Shown here: positions 6,867 to 17,505 of the stretch, in pieces
Layout of the letters: each line of letters begins with the position of its first letter
Position numbering within the stretch: position 1 is the first letter of the stretch
From: Pseudomonadota bacterium
GTDB taxonomy: Bacteria; Pseudomonadota; Alphaproteobacteria; Rhizobiales; Xanthobacteraceae
Assembly: GCA_018240595.1 (NCBI GenBank)
Contig: JAFEFL010000061.1
Location: 1 to 54,515 of the forward strand
Direction of reading: 5' to 3'
DNA length: 54,515 nt
Position numbers and translations under genes: made by a program
Notes under the pieces: model-generated
What the model was told of the DNA's origin: nothing
Databases searched by the model: none
The model's input: the letters and a program-made list of their open reading frames with translations, nothing else

Positions 6867-8447
6867 GTGCCTTACGTCGCGTCCGAATCTACCGCGTCAA
6901 ACGCCGTGTTCCAGCAAGCCGGCCGGCAGAGCTTCGCCGACCGTGCGTCCGCGCGTTCGGGCCGAAACTTTGACGACCTGCTGAACGCCATACCGGACGC
7001 GCCACCGGAACCGCCGGCCCCGAGCCGCGCCGAGCCCCCTGCCCCGGAACGCCGGACGGCGCCGGAGCCGCGCGCCACCACGCGGGATGATCGCCAGGCC
7101 TCGCCACGGAGCGCCGACAACGCCGACCGCGGTGACCAGCGCAGCCAAGCCACCGATAACGCCGCGAAGTCGACAGACGATGCGCCGGCGCAAACGGCGC
7201 CCCAGGGCAAGACCGACAAAACGACCTCGGACGCGATCGACGGCAAGAAGGCCGCCAAGGACGACACCGCTCAGCCGGCCAAGGATGCCGACGCGTCGGC
7301 CGCCGCCCAGGGAACCGTTGTCGCCGCCGCTCAGCAGGTGGCGAATCCGGAAGCCGTCACCGCCGCCGTCGTCGTCGATCCGGTCGCCGCCGCAGCCGTC
7401 GCGGTCGATGCCTCGGCGACCGCCGGCGACGCCGCGACCGGCGGCAAAGCCGCTGCTGCCATCGCCGCTGCCGCTGCCGCTGCCGCTGCCGCTGCCGCCG
7501 GCGCTGGCAAGGCGACCGAGCAGACCGCCGCCGCACCGGCAACTGCAGGAACCGAGCTCACAGCCGACGATGCCGATGCCCTGGCCGCCCTCGCCGCCAA
7601 GGCGCAGCAGGGACTCAAGGATGCCCAGGACGCCAAGGCCGGCAAACCCGGCAAGGGCGACACCAAAGCCGCTGCCGGCGACAAACCCGCCGATGCCGCC
7701 AAGTCGGCCGGCAATCCGGCCGCGGCGCTCGATCCGAATGCGGCGCAGCCGGCGTCCGGCGACGCCAAGGCCGCTGCGGCAACGCCCGGTTCGGCCGACC
7801 TCGCCAAGGCCGTCGCCGGCCACCAGGGCGGCAAGGCCGACACGGACGCCAAGCCCGCGACCCACGCGGCGGATGCCGTCAATGTCAATGCTGTCGCCGC
7901 CAAGACCGACGGGCTGCAGCTTCAGAATTTCTCGAGCATGCTTCAGCCGGCCCATGCGACGGCCGGCGCGGCCGGCGCCGCCGCGACGGCGACCGGTTCG
8001 GCCAAGGCGACCGGCGACGACGCGCCAGTGTCGATTGCGAATGTCGCCGTCGAAGTCACCAGCAAGATTGCGTCCGGCAAGAACCAGTTCGACATCCGTC
8101 TCGACCCGCCCGACCTCGGCAAGATTCATGTGAAGGTCAACGTCGATCGCGACGGCAACGTCATAACCCACATGGTCGCCGATCGCACCGACACGCTCGA
8201 CCTCCTGCGCCGCGACACCTCCGATCTGCAGCGCGCCTTGCAGGACGCCGGCCTGAAGACCTCCGACAACAGCCTGCAATTTTCGCTGCGCGACCAGACT
8301 GCCAACCAGCAGCAGGGTCAGCAGCAAGGCCAGGTCGCCCGTCTCGCCGCCGACGACGATCAGACGACGACCAGCACCGCCACCATCGTTGCCCGCGATT
8401 ACGGCGCCTACGGTTCTCGGACCGGCGGCCTCGATATCCGGGTTTGA
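6867..8447 (+). CDS. fliK: flagellar hook-length control protein FliK
   Basis: 526 residues from GTG 6867 (GGAGG at 6855-6859). Most of the chain is Ala/Asp/Lys/Pro-rich low complexity, including a poly-Ala run coded by a 6-bp tandem repeat. The C-terminal domain near 385-480 is the conserved part: KNQFDIRLDPPDLGKIHVKVNVDRDGNVITHMVADRTDTLDLLRRD is the Flg_hook pattern that switches export specificity once the hook has its length. A Gln-rich tail (NQQQGQQQGQ) follows. flgD lies directly downstream, so hook ruler and hook cap are co-expressed. Confidence 0.9.
   Translation: MPYVASESTASNAVFQQAGRQSFADRASARSGRNFDDLLNAIPDAPPEPPAPSRAEPPAPERRTAPEPRATTRDDRQASPRSADNADRGDQRSQATDNAAKSTDDAPAQTAPQGKTDKTTSDAIDGKKAAKDDTAQPAKDADASAAAQGTVVAAAQQVANPEAVTAAVVVDPVAAAAVAVDASATAGDAATGGKAAAAIAAAAAAAAAAAAGAGKATEQTAAAPATAGTELTADDADALAALAAKAQQGLKDAQDAKAGKPGKGDTKAAAGDKPADAAKSAGNPAAALDPNAAQPASGDAKAAAATPGSADLAKAVAGHQGGKADTDAKPATHAADAVNVNAVAAKTDGLQLQNFSSMLQPAHATAGAAGAAATATGSAKATGDDAPVSIANVAVEVTSKIASGKNQFDIRLDPPDLGKIHVKVNVDRDGNVITHMVADRTDTLDLLRRDTSDLQRALQDAGLKTSDNSLQFSLRDQTANQQQGQQQGQVARLAADDDQTTTSTATIVARDYGAYGSRTGGLDIRV
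7464..7493 (+). repeat. GCCGCT hexanucleotide tandem repeat in fliK
   Basis: Five perfect head-to-tail copies of GCCGCT, extended by imperfect units on both sides, code for a poly-Ala run. The unit is a multiple of three, so slippage would change linker length without a frameshift. Confidence 0.8.
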
Positions 8448-8469
8448 TCAGCGCCACGAGGACCTCGTC

Positions 8470-9168
8470 ATGAGCGTCATTCCGACCACCACAGGTACCG
8501 GCTCACCGACCAATACGGGCGCGTCGGGCAATTCGCCGACGGCGTCGAACGATCAGATGATCGCCAGCAACTTCACGACCTTCCTGCAGTTGCTGACGAC
8601 CCAGTTGCAGAACCAGAATCCGCTCGATCCGCTCGACACCAACCAGTTCACCCAGCAACTGGTGCAGTTCGCCCAGGTCGAACAGCAGATGAAATCGAAC
8701 GACACGCTGGCGAGCCTGTTGAGCCTCGAACAGAGTGCGCAGCAGACCACCGCGCTGGCCTATGTCGGGCAGACCGTGGTCGTCGATGGCTCGACCACGG
8801 CGCTCGGCTCCAATGGCGCGACCTGGAGCTTCAATTCGCCGAAGACCGCGACCGCGACCGTCACCATCAAGGACTCGACGGGCCAAACCGCCTACACCGG
8901 CACGTTCGGCGTCAATTCGGGTCAGCAGAACTTCACCTGGGACGGTCACGGCACCGACGGCAAGACCTGGCCGGCCGGCAATTACACGATGGTCATCAAC
9001 GCGACCGATGCCAACGGCCAGCCCGTCAGTGTTTCGAGCGAAGTGCAGGCCACGGTCGACTCGGTCGATCTCACGCAGAATCCACCGGCCCTGTCGATCA
9101 ACGGCGCCAGCTACACGATGGACAAGATCAAGCGCATCGTGCGTCAGGCTGCGGCACCGGCGGCGTAA
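8470..9168 (+). CDS. flgD: flagellar hook cap protein FlgD
   Basis: 232 residues from ATG 8470. The N-terminal motif FTTFLQLLTTQLQNQNPLDPLDTNQFTQQLVQFAQVEQQMKSND is the diagnostic FlgD region. It is followed by the Ig-like/tudor domain (ATATVTIKDSTGQTAYT, QNFTWDGHGTDGKTWPAGNYT). FlgD caps the growing hook and is exported by the flagellar type III apparatus. It lies 22 bp after fliK in the same operon. A hairpin terminator follows at 9241-9270. Confidence 0.95.
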   Translation: MSVIPTTTGTGSPTNTGASGNSPTASNDQMIASNFTTFLQLLTTQLQNQNPLDPLDTNQFTQQLVQFAQVEQQMKSNDTLASLLSLEQSAQQTTALAYVGQTVVVDGSTTALGSNGATWSFNSPKTATATVTIKDSTGQTAYTGTFGVNSGQQNFTWDGHGTDGKTWPAGNYTMVINATDANGQPVSVSSEVQATVDSVDLTQNPPALSINGASYTMDKIKRIVRQAAAPAA

Positions 9169-9240
9169 CACCGGCAATGTATGTCGCGTCGGCGACGTAA
9201 GCGGCGCGCAGATCTTAATAAACAAATAAGCGGCCTGCCC

Positions 9241-9270
9241 GGCCGCGGCGCCATGACAAGCGCCGCGGCC
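9241..9270 (+). terminator. terminator of fliK-flgD
   Basis: A perfect 11-bp stem (GGCCGCGGCGC / GCGCCGCGGCC) with an 8-base loop is followed by a short T-rich stretch. Confidence 0.7.
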
Positions 9271-9492
9271 ATTTCTTCGACCGGTGCAGAGTGCTAAAAT
9301 CGCCCTATATCAATGGCGCAATGGCGCCTCGAGGCGAGCCCCGCGGCGGCGCCAATCCGTAACCAAAAGGTTAGCGCAAACGGGCCAATGATTCCCTTAT
9401 CGCCCCGTCTGGCTTAGGTAAATTTTAAGCCGCGCTGTGTAGCTTTTGACGCAGTGAGTAACAGTTAGTCCCGAGTCTTTGTGAGTACACCA

Positions 9493-9768
9493 ATGACCGA
9501 ACCCCACCGCCCGAGGGTCAAATACGTCATCGGGCCCGATGGCAGTCCGCTCACCATCGCGGATCTGCCGCCGCCGACGACGAAGCGCTGGGTCATCCGC
9601 CGCAAGGCCGAGGTGGTCGCTGCGGTCCGTGGCGGTCTCTTGTCGCTCGAAGAGGCCTGCGCCCGCTACACGCTGACCGTGGAGGAATTCCTCTCCTGGC
9701 AGTACTCGATCGATCAGCACGGTCTGGCCGGCCTGCGCACCACGCGCATTCAGCAGTATCGCCAGTAA
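9493..9768 (+). CDS. sciP: SciP-family CtrA inhibitor (DUF1153)
   Basis: 91 residues from ATG 9493; an in-frame GTG at 9481 would add four. The sequence VKYVIGPDGSPLTIADLPPP, then KRWVIRRKAEVVAAVRGGLLSLEEAC, YTLTVEEFLSWQ and HGLAGLRTTRIQQYRQ is the near-invariant SciP/DUF1153 protein. In Caulobacter, SciP binds CtrA and blocks transcription of CtrA-activated genes in G1. Its position between flgD and the fliF operon, with ctrA 36 kb away, fits a role in timing flagellar genes. A strong terminator follows at once. Confidence 0.9.
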   Translation: MTEPHRPRVKYVIGPDGSPLTIADLPPPTTKRWVIRRKAEVVAAVRGGLLSLEEACARYTLTVEEFLSWQYSIDQHGLAGLRTTRIQQYRQ

Positions 9769-9790
9769 GCGATCGGCACCCGAATTTCGC

Positions 9791-9826
9791 AGAACGCCGG
9801 CCCCCGAGGCCGGCGTTCTCATTTTT
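9791..9826 (+). terminator. terminator of sciP
   Basis: A perfect 12-bp stem (AGAACGCCGGCC / GGCCGGCGTTCT) with a 5-base loop is followed by CATTTTT. Confidence 0.85.
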
Positions 9827-9906
9827 GGCCCCTGCTGCACGCCCTGGCTGATCTTGGAATTGCTTCGCGCTCCCGCTGCAATTCACAAACGCCGCCGTGG
9901 AACTCG

Positions 9907-9944
9907 TTAACCGGGCGCTAACCATCTACTGGGCAAAACTTGCC
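9907..9944 (+). promoter_or_regulatory. class II flagellar promoter of fliF: CtrA-like box plus ftr-like palindrome
   Basis: TTAA-N7-CTAACCAT (9907-9925) is the CtrA TTAA-N7-TTAA box with one mismatch. GGCAAAACTTGCC (9932-9944) is an inverted repeat resembling FlbD ftr sites. The same arrangement with identical spacing precedes flhA. Confidence 0.65.
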
Positions 9945-9988
9945 GGGTGAGGCGTTCGACGGCCCCACTCCGGTTCTAGGGAAGCCCC

Positions 9989-11698
9989 GTGCAAGGTCTG
10001 CTCGATTTTCTGAAGTCGCTTGGCGCGGCCCGCTTGGCCGCGATGGGCGCCGTTACATTCGCCCTGATCGGCTTTTTCGCCTTCCTGATGATCCAGATGA
10101 CCGCCCCGGTCATGGTGCCGCTGTTCACCGACCTCTCGGTCGAGGACTCCAGCGCCATCATCAAGGACCTCGATCGCCAGGCCATCGACTACAAGCTCAA
10201 GAATGACGGCGCCATCATCATGGTGCCCAAGGACAAGGTGGCGCGGCTGCGCATGAAGCTCGCCGAAAGCGGCCTGCCCAAGGGCGGCGGCATCGGCTAC
10301 GAGATCTTCGACAAGTCGGACGCCCTCGGCGCCACCTCCTTTATCCAGAACATCAATCACCTGCGGGCCATGGAAGGCGAGCTCGCGCGCACCATCCGGT
10401 CGATCGACAGGGTGCAGGCGGCGCGGGTGCACCTGGTCCTGCCGGAGCGGCCGCTGTTCTCCCGCGACAAGGTCGAGGCGTCGGCCTCGATCGTTCTGAA
10501 GGTGCGCGGCCAGCTCGAACCGGCGCAGGTGCGCGCCATCCGCCACCTTGTGGCCTCCGCCGTCAACGGCCTGAAGCCGGAGCGGGTCTCCGTCGTCGAC
10601 GAAACCGGCCGCCTGCTGGCCGACGGCGCCGCACCCGACAATCCGATCGGCGCCGGCGCCGACGAGCGCAAGGTCGCCTACGAAAACCGGTTGCGCAGTG
10701 AAGTCGAAAACATCGTGTCGTCGGTGGTCGGCCCCGGCAAGGCGCGGGTGCAGGTTTCGGCCGACTTCGACCTCAACCGCATCACCCAGACGCAGGACAA
10801 GTTCGACCCCGACAGCCGCGTGCTGCGCTCGAGTCAAACCCGCGAAGAACAGAACTCATCGAGCGAAGGCAAGGAAGGCGGCCAGGTCTCCGCCTCCAAC
10901 GAACTCCCCGGTTCGAACAAGGACGGCAACAATAACGGCCCGAACTCGAAGGACCAGAGCAAGAAGACCGAGGAAATCGTCAATTACGAGATTTCCCGCA
11001 CCACCAAGACCGAGGTGATCGAAGCCGGCCGCCTGAGCCGCGTTTCGGCGGCGGTGCTGGTCGACGGTCGCTACACCAAAAACGACAAGGGCGAGATGGT
11101 CTACGAGCCGCGCCCGAAAGAAGAGATCGACCGCATCGCGGCGCTGGTGCGCACCGCCATCGGCTTCGACGCCAAGCGCGGCGACCAGGTCGAGGTCGTC
11201 AACCTGCGCTTTGCCGACTCAGCCCCGGTGCAGGTCGGCGACGTCGACGGCGGCTGGATGAAGTACCTGCAGTTCACCAAGGACGACATCATGGGTGTCG
11301 CCGAGAAGGGCGTCATGGCGCTGCTCGGCCTCATCGTGTTGCTGATGGTCGTGCGGCCGCTGGTGCGCAAGGTTCTCGCGCCCGACGCCGCCGAGCAGGC
11401 GCGCATGGCCGGTCTCGCCGGCGTCGCCGGCGCCATCGCCGGCCCGGCGGGCGTCGAGATCGGCCCCGACGGCAAGCCGCTTCCCACCATCACCGACACC
11501 AGCGGCACCAACATCGCCATCGTCAGCGGCGAGGAGCAGGTCGCCATCTCCAACCGCACCTCGGCGATGATCGACGTCGCCAAGGTGCAGGGCCAGGTGC
11601 ACGCCCAGTCCGTGCAGAAGGTCGGAGAGCTGGCCGAAAAAAACCCTCATGAGGCGGTGGCTATCATCCGCAGCTGGCTGCATGAGGATGCCGCCTGA
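9989..11698 (+). CDS. fliF: flagellar M-ring protein FliF
   Basis: 569 residues from GTG 9989. The first membrane helix ([16 protein letters not shown], about 22-37) and the second ([15 protein letters not shown], about 445-460) frame the periplasmic ring-building domains. The YscJ/FliF pattern [28 protein letters not shown] follows the first helix. A hydrophilic Asn/Gly/Ser linker lies near 300-330 ([15 protein letters not shown]). The C-terminal tail ([41 protein letters not shown]) is the FliG-binding segment. FliF forms the MS ring. Its stop overlaps the fliG start. Confidence 0.97.
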   Translation: MQGLLDFLKSLGAARLAAMGAVTFALIGFFAFLMIQMTAPVMVPLFTDLSVEDSSAIIKDLDRQAIDYKLKNDGAIIMVPKDKVARLRMKLAESGLPKGGGIGYEIFDKSDALGATSFIQNINHLRAMEGELARTIRSIDRVQAARVHLVLPERPLFSRDKVEASASIVLKVRGQLEPAQVRAIRHLVASAVNGLKPERVSVVDETGRLLADGAAPDNPIGAGADERKVAYENRLRSEVENIVSSVVGPGKARVQVSADFDLNRITQTQDKFDPDSRVLRSSQTREEQNSSSEGKEGGQVSASNELPGSNKDGNNNGPNSKDQSKKTEEIVNYEISRTTKTEVIEAGRLSRVSAAVLVDGRYTKNDKGEMVYEPRPKEEIDRIAALVRTAIGFDAKRGDQVEVVNLRFADSAPVQVGDVDGGWMKYLQFTKDDIMGVAEKGVMALLGLIVLLMVVRPLVRKVLAPDAAEQARMAGLAGVAGAIAGPAGVEIGPDGKPLPTITDTSGTNIAIVSGEEQVAISNRTSAMIDVAKVQGQVHAQSVQKVGELAEKNPHEAVAIIRSWLHEDAA

Positions 11699-12795
11699 TG
11701 GCCGCCGCCGCGAAAAAGGACGAAGACGCCGTCCGCAACGACATCGGCGACCTGATGGCGGAGCTCGCCAGCCGTCCCAAGGGCTCCAAGCCGCAGCGCA
11801 AGCTTACCGGCCCGGAACGTGCCGCAGTCCTGATGCTGTCGCTCGGCGAACAGTACGGCGGCAAGATCTTCTCGCTGCTGGACGACGACGAGCTGCGCGA
11901 GATTTCCATCGTGATGTCGTCGCTCGGCACTGTCGAGGCCGAGCAGGTCGAGACGCTGCTTCTGGAATTCGTCGGGCGGCTGTCGGCCTCCGGCGCGCTG
12001 CTCGGCAACTACGACGCCACCGAGCGCCTGTTGCAGCAGTTCCTGCCCAAGGATCGCATCGCCTCGATCATGGACGAGATCCGCGGCCCGGCCGGCCGCA
12101 ACATGTGGGAAAAGCTCGCCAACGTTCAGGAAGAGGTGCTGGCGAACTATCTGAAGAACGAATATCCGCAGACCGTCGCGGTGGTGCTGTCGAAACTGCG
12201 GCCGGAGCACGCGGCGCGCGTCCTTGCCATCCTGCCCGAAGAGATGTCGCTGGATTGCGTCAACCGCATGCTGAAGATGGAAGCGGTGCAGAAGGAAGTC
12301 ATCGAGCGCGTCGAGCAGACCCTGCGCACCGAATTCATGTCGAACATCTCGCAGACCCGCCGCCGCGACGCCCACGAGGTGATGGCGGAAATCTTCAACA
12401 ATTTCGACCGCCAGACCGAAACGCGCTTCCTGACCGCGCTCGAGGACGACAACCGCGACGCCGCCGAGCGCATCAAGGCGCTGATGTTCACCTTCGACGA
12501 CCTCATCAAGCTCGACGCCGCCTCGGCGCAGACGCTGATGCGCTCCATCGACAAGGACAAGCTCGCCGTGGCGCTCAAGGGCGCCGGCGAGAACGTCCGC
12601 GAATTCTTCTTCAGCAACATGTCCTCGCGCGCCGCCAAGATGCTCGTGGACGACATGCAGGCCATGGGCGCCGTGCGCCTGCGTGACGTCGACGAAGCGC
12701 AGACATTGCTGGTCAATATCGCCAAGGATCTCGCGGCCAAGGGAGAAATCCTGATCGCCAAGAACCGTGGCGGCGACGACGAGCTCGTGTACTAG
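11698..12795 (+). CDS. fliG: flagellar motor switch protein FliG
   Basis: 365 residues; ATG 11698 overlaps the fliF stop (ATGA). N-terminal [34 protein letters not shown], a middle [29 protein letters not shown] (EYPQ instead of the common EHPQ), and a C-terminal torque domain [46 protein letters not shown]. Cytoplasmic rotor component that binds FliF and contacts the stator. A 13-residue gap separates its stop from fliH. Confidence 0.97.
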   Translation: MAAAAKKDEDAVRNDIGDLMAELASRPKGSKPQRKLTGPERAAVLMLSLGEQYGGKIFSLLDDDELREISIVMSSLGTVEAEQVETLLLEFVGRLSASGALLGNYDATERLLQQFLPKDRIASIMDEIRGPAGRNMWEKLANVQEEVLANYLKNEYPQTVAVVLSKLRPEHAARVLAILPEEMSLDCVNRMLKMEAVQKEVIERVEQTLRTEFMSNISQTRRRDAHEVMAEIFNNFDRQTETRFLTALEDDNRDAAERIKALMFTFDDLIKLDAASAQTLMRSIDKDKLAVALKGAGENVREFFFSNMSSRAAKMLVDDMQAMGAVRLRDVDEAQTLLVNIAKDLAAKGEILIAKNRGGDDELVY

Positions 12796-12808
12796 GACCC
12801 GATCGATC

Positions 12809-13426
12809 ATGGCTGCCGCCGCGAAATTCATGTTCGACGAGGACTTCGCCACCGGCGAGAAGCCGACCATCACGGTGGTCGAGGCCGAACGCCGGCGCGC
12901 CGATGCCGAGTCGGTCGCGCATCGCCAGGGTTTCGAGCAGGGGCAGGCGCAGACCCGCGCCGAACAGAACGAACGTATCGCCCACGCGCTCACGGTCATG
13001 GCCGAGCAGATGAGCCGGCTCGATGCGCAGCTTGGCGCCATCGAAGCGCGTCTCGAAAGCGAAGCCGTGCACGTCGCCTTCGCCGTCGCCAGCAAGCTGG
13101 CGCCGGAATTGATCGCGCGCGAGCCGTTCGCCGAAATCGAAGTGCTGGCCGCCGACTGCTTCCGCCAGCTCGTGGCGACGCCGCAGATCACCGTCTTCAT
13201 CGGCGCCGACATCTACGACAGCGCCCGGTCGAAACTCGAGGAGATCGCGCAGGCGCGCGGCCTGGAGTCGCGCCTTTCCATCCTGTCCGACGCCGCCATG
13301 GCGCCGGGCAACTGCCGCATCGAATGGGCCGAGGGCGGGATCGTGCGCGATCGCGACGCCACGCTGAAGGCCATCGAAGAAGCGGTCAACCGCTACATCG
13401 CGGCGCGTGTCGCGCCGCACTCGTAA
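12809..13426 (+). CDS. fliH: flagellar export regulator FliH
   Basis: 205 residues from ATG 12809; upstream in-frame codons overlap fliG and are unlikely. The N-terminus is short and variable (FMFDEDFATGE). A charged helical region follows (HRQGFEQGQAQTRAEQNERIAHALTVMAEQMSRLDAQLGAIEARLE), then the C-terminal domain (AFAVASKLAPELIAREPFAEI, CRIEWAEGGIVRDRDATLKAIEEAVNRYI). This is the FliH/YscL order. FliH binds the FliI ATPase and holds it in check at the export gate; fliI is elsewhere in this window. Confidence 0.85.
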   Translation: MAAAAKFMFDEDFATGEKPTITVVEAERRRADAESVAHRQGFEQGQAQTRAEQNERIAHALTVMAEQMSRLDAQLGAIEARLESEAVHVAFAVASKLAPELIAREPFAEIEVLAADCFRQLVATPQITVFIGADIYDSARSKLEEIAQARGLESRLSILSDAAMAPGNCRIEWAEGGIVRDRDATLKAIEEAVNRYIAARVAPHS

Positions 13427-13447
13427 GGAAAGTTTCGGAGACCGACC

Positions 13448-13810
13448 ATGAGTGACAATGACAGCAAGGTACCGCTTCCCGACCTCGACGGCAGCACCAC
13501 GCCGCCCGAGGTGGTGGATGCCGGACCTCTGGCGCCGACCGGCGACGAGACCGTGCATCGCGGCGCCGCCGATCTCGAGGCGGTGTTCGACGTGCCGGTG
13601 CAGGTGTCCGCGGTGCTCGGCCGCACCCGTATGGAAGTCGGCGACCTGTTGAAACTCGGACCCGGCGCCGTTCTCGAACTCGACCGCAAGGTCGGTGAAG
13701 CCATCGATATCTACGTCAACAACCGCCTGGTGGCGCGCGGCGAAGTGGTGCTGGTCGAGGACAAGCTCGGCGTCACCATGACGGAAATCATCAAGGCCGA
13801 TACCAACTAA
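13448..13810 (+). CDS. fliN: flagellar motor switch protein FliN
   Basis: 120 residues. The C-terminal SpoA domain is clear: LEAVFDVPVQVSAVLGRTRMEVGDLLKLGPGAVLELDRKVGEAIDIYVNNRLVARGEVVLVEDKLGVTMTEII. FliN forms the base of the C ring with FliM, which is not in this window. The N-terminal ~40 residues are an acidic flexible leader. AAGGAAAG precedes the ATG by a good distance. It is the fourth gene of the fliF operon. Confidence 0.95.
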   Translation: MSDNDSKVPLPDLDGSTTPPEVVDAGPLAPTGDETVHRGAADLEAVFDVPVQVSAVLGRTRMEVGDLLKLGPGAVLELDRKVGEAIDIYVNNRLVARGEVVLVEDKLGVTMTEIIKADTN

Positions 13811-13848
13811 GCGACAGCTTGCTACACGGCGACATAAGGATACTGAAC

Positions 13849-15219
<1,371 letters not shown>

Positions 15220-15245
15220 CGCTGCACCTTCGCCGCGAAATCGAA

Positions 15246-15282
15246 CGGCCGGTGGATCGTGTTATCCACCGGCCGGTTTTTT
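15246..15282 (+). terminator. terminator of the fliF-flbD operon
   Basis: A perfect 12-bp stem (CGGCCGGTGGAT / ATCCACCGGCCG) is followed by six T. Confidence 0.9.
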
Positions 15283-15331
15283 ACGCCCGCCGATCGGGGA
15301 ACTTCGCCCCCACCCTTGCGGTTAGGCGTGG

Positions 15332-16249
15332 ATGGTAAAAGTCCTGCTCTGCCACAATCCGAATGCCGGCAACAAAGGCCACGATCGCGAAAGCCTCGAG
15401 GCCGCGCTCAAGCTTGCCGGTCACGACGTGCGCTATGCCTCGGTCAAGGACGACAAGTTCGTCGACGCCTTTTCCAAGTCGGTGGACCTGATCGTCGCGG
15501 CGGGCGGCGATGGCACCATTGCCCAGGTGCTGACCGTCATTCCCGACCGGAGCGTTCCGGTCGCCATCCTGCCCCTCGGCACCGCCAACAACTTTGCCCG
15601 ATCCCTGGGCATTGCCGGCACGCCGCAGGAGTTGGTGGAAATGTGGGACCCGGAGCACACCTGCCCGGTGTCGCTCGGCTCCGTCACCGGCCATTGGGGC
15701 ACCAGCCTGTTCCTCGAAGCCTATGGCGTCGGCGTGTTTCCGCAATTCCTGCTCGACGCCAAGAAGGGCAAGAAGCCGGAAGGCGCCGACAATCTTCGCC
15801 AGGGACGCTCGCTATTCCAGAAGGCGATCAAGCGCGCCAAACCGCTGGACGCCACCCTGACCATCGACGGCAAGAAGCACGATTGCGAATTGCTCGGCGT
15901 CGAGATCTGCAACATCGCCTTCACCGGGCCCGGTCTGCCGCTGGCATCGACGGCCGACGTCAGCGACGACAAGCTCGACATCGTCATGATCGAGCCGGAC
16001 GACCGCAAGGCGCTGATCGAGTGGATCGAAACGCCGATGGAAGACAAGCCGCCGGTAAAGACGCGCAAGGGCTCCAAGATCGAAGTGACGTTCCGCGACA
16101 CGCCGACGCGGCTCGACGACGAGTCCTTCGATGCGACCGGCGGCAAGCACAGCATCGACCTGATGTGCGAGGAGACCCAGCTCCGCATCGTCATTCCGCG
16201 CAAGCATCCGGTACAGAAGACGCCCGAGAAGAAGGCGGCCGTGGCATGA
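15332..16249 (+). CDS. diacylglycerol/lipid kinase family protein
   Basis: 305 residues. The start LLCHNPNAGNKG and the GGDGT motif (VAAGGDGTIAQVL, near 53-58) followed by LPLGTANNFARSL are the nucleotide-binding motifs of the DagK/YegS/sphingosine-kinase family. The C-terminal beta domain (DKLDIVMIE) also fits. It phosphorylates a lipid alcohol; the substrate cannot be told from sequence. Its stop overlaps the start of the inositol monophosphatase gene (ATGA), so the two are translationally coupled. Confidence 0.85.
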   Translation: MVKVLLCHNPNAGNKGHDRESLEAALKLAGHDVRYASVKDDKFVDAFSKSVDLIVAAGGDGTIAQVLTVIPDRSVPVAILPLGTANNFARSLGIAGTPQELVEMWDPEHTCPVSLGSVTGHWGTSLFLEAYGVGVFPQFLLDAKKGKKPEGADNLRQGRSLFQKAIKRAKPLDATLTIDGKKHDCELLGVEICNIAFTGPGLPLASTADVSDDKLDIVMIEPDDRKALIEWIETPMEDKPPVKTRKGSKIEVTFRDTPTRLDDESFDATGGKHSIDLMCEETQLRIVIPRKHPVQKTPEKKAAVA

Positions 16250-17112
16250 CCGACACCCAGGCCGCCTCTTCTCCGTCCGTTGTGGAGGGCATCTCGCGCG
16301 ACACCTTGCGCGACATCGAGCATCTGGCGGTCGAGCTCGCCGGCATCGCCGGCGCCGAAATCGGCAAGGCGCTCGGCGGCCTGCTCGCGGTCAAATACAA
16401 GACCGCGGTCAAGGACGACGAATGGCGCGATCCGGTATCTGAGGTGGACGGCAATGTCGAACGCATGATCCGCAAGCGTCTCGCCGAGAACTTTCCGGAT
16501 CACGACATCATCGGCGAGGAAATGGACGAACGGCCGGCGCGCGGCAACGACTTCATCTGGTCGGTCGATCCGATCGACGGCACCGCCAATTTCGTCAACG
16601 GCTTCCCGCTGTTCGCGGCGTCGATCGGCGTGCTGCACCGGGGCGTACCCGTGGTCGGCGCGCTGTGGTGCCCGATGAGCCACGCGCTGCGCGCCGGCGT
16701 CTATCATTGCACCAAGGGCGGCAAGGTGCGTTTCGACGGCGCCGACGTCACGCCCAAGGTCAATCCGGCGGTGCGCCGCCGCCTTGTCGGCGTGCCGGTC
16801 GCCACCGTCAGCGACGGCTTCTGGGAGACCCGCAAGACCGGCTCCGCGGCGCTGGAATGCGCCATGGTCGCGGCCGGCCTGCTGCAGGCCGCGCGCTTTG
16901 CTTCACCGAATATCTGGGATGTCGCCGGCGGCCTCGCCTTGATTTTCGCCGGCGGCGGCATCGCCCGCCGGCGCGAGGGCAAGCGCTGGGTGCCGATGGC
17001 GCATTTCGAGACGACCAAGGACAATCCCGACCTGCGCTTCTGGCGCGGCGAACTGATCGTCGGCGAGCGCAGCGCCGTCGAACGGATGTGCGAGGCGCAT
17101 GAAACGGACTAG
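16246..17112 (+). CDS. inositol monophosphatase family protein
   Basis: 288 residues from ATG 16246. Metal-binding motifs: GEEMDE near 88-93, WSVDPIDGTANFVNGFP near 105-121 and NIWDVAGG near 223-230 (the family's usual WDxAAG with one change). These proteins remove phosphate from inositol phosphates or related sugar or nucleotide phosphates; rhizobial members are diverse, so the substrate is open. The pairing with a lipid kinase suggests a lipid or cyclitol phosphate role. A reading frame extending upstream through the kinase gene is a shadow. Confidence 0.87.
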   Translation: MTDTQAASSPSVVEGISRDTLRDIEHLAVELAGIAGAEIGKALGGLLAVKYKTAVKDDEWRDPVSEVDGNVERMIRKRLAENFPDHDIIGEEMDERPARGNDFIWSVDPIDGTANFVNGFPLFAASIGVLHRGVPVVGALWCPMSHALRAGVYHCTKGGKVRFDGADVTPKVNPAVRRRLVGVPVATVSDGFWETRKTGSAALECAMVAAGLLQAARFASPNIWDVAGGLALIFAGGGIARRREGKRWVPMAHFETTKDNPDLRFWRGELIVGERSAVERMCEAHETD

Positions 17113-17120
17113 AAAGCAGA

Positions 17121-17144
17121 AAGCCCGGCGCGCTGGCCGGGCTT
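17121..17144. terminator. bidirectional terminator
   Basis: AAGCCCGGC / GCCGGGCTT stem (9 bp) with a 6-base loop, flanked by A-rich and T-rich sides, between the convergent phosphatase gene and the small minus-strand gene. Confidence 0.7.
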
Positions 17145-17168
17145 CTTACTGCTTCGATGGGGCGGCCG

Positions 17169-17369
17169 TCAGGCTTTACGCTTTACGGCCCGCCGGAGCG
17201 GCTGGTCTGAATCCTTGGCAAGCTTGTCGCGTTCCGAATCGAGTTCGACCGCCTTCGCCATCAGGTCATTGCTGATGGCCTCGAGGCCGTCCGCCATTTC
17301 ACGTCCCGCGCGCGCCAGCCGGATGCATCGATCCGCCGTCTCGATGAGGTATTGTTCGATATTGCGCAT
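17169..17369 (-). CDS. small helical hypothetical protein
   Basis: 66 residues from ATG 17369, which has AGGGA upstream; an in-frame ATG at 17417 is possible. The protein is helical and charged (NIEQYLIETADRCIRLARAGREMADGLEAISNDLMAKAVELDSERDKLAKD) and ends in a basic tail (RRAVKRKA). No signal peptide. It looks like one of the short conserved proteins of Bradyrhizobium relatives, but I cannot name a function. Confidence 0.7.
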   Translation of the reverse strand: MRNIEQYLIETADRCIRLARAGREMADGLEAISNDLMAKAVELDSERDKLAKDSDQPLRRAVKRKA

Positions 17370-17505
17370 TTGATCCCTGCACTGTTTGCGTGCAAATAAA
17401 ACCGAAATCGGGCGCATTCAAGTTGGCGGGGCGGCGATCGCGTTCGTTGTTGGCGGGCAAAATGAAATATTCTGACCTGGCGGCGCTCAACCGGAGTTGT
17501 TTGTG

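Noticed and set aside
6897..8327. 476-codon frame antisense to fliK and several others in the same stretch
   Set aside because: Gly/Arg-rich composition without family resemblance; produced by the Ala/Asp repeats of fliK.
9360..9373. TAACCAAAAGGTTA inverted repeat upstream of sciP as a CtrA site
   Set aside because: CtrA boxes are TTAA-N7-TTAA direct half-sites; this does not fit the spacing or sequence well enough.
15259..17112. 617-codon plus-strand frame suggesting a fusion
   Set aside because: Its first half is the out-of-frame lipid kinase; only 16246-17112 is real, starting at the ATGA overlap.
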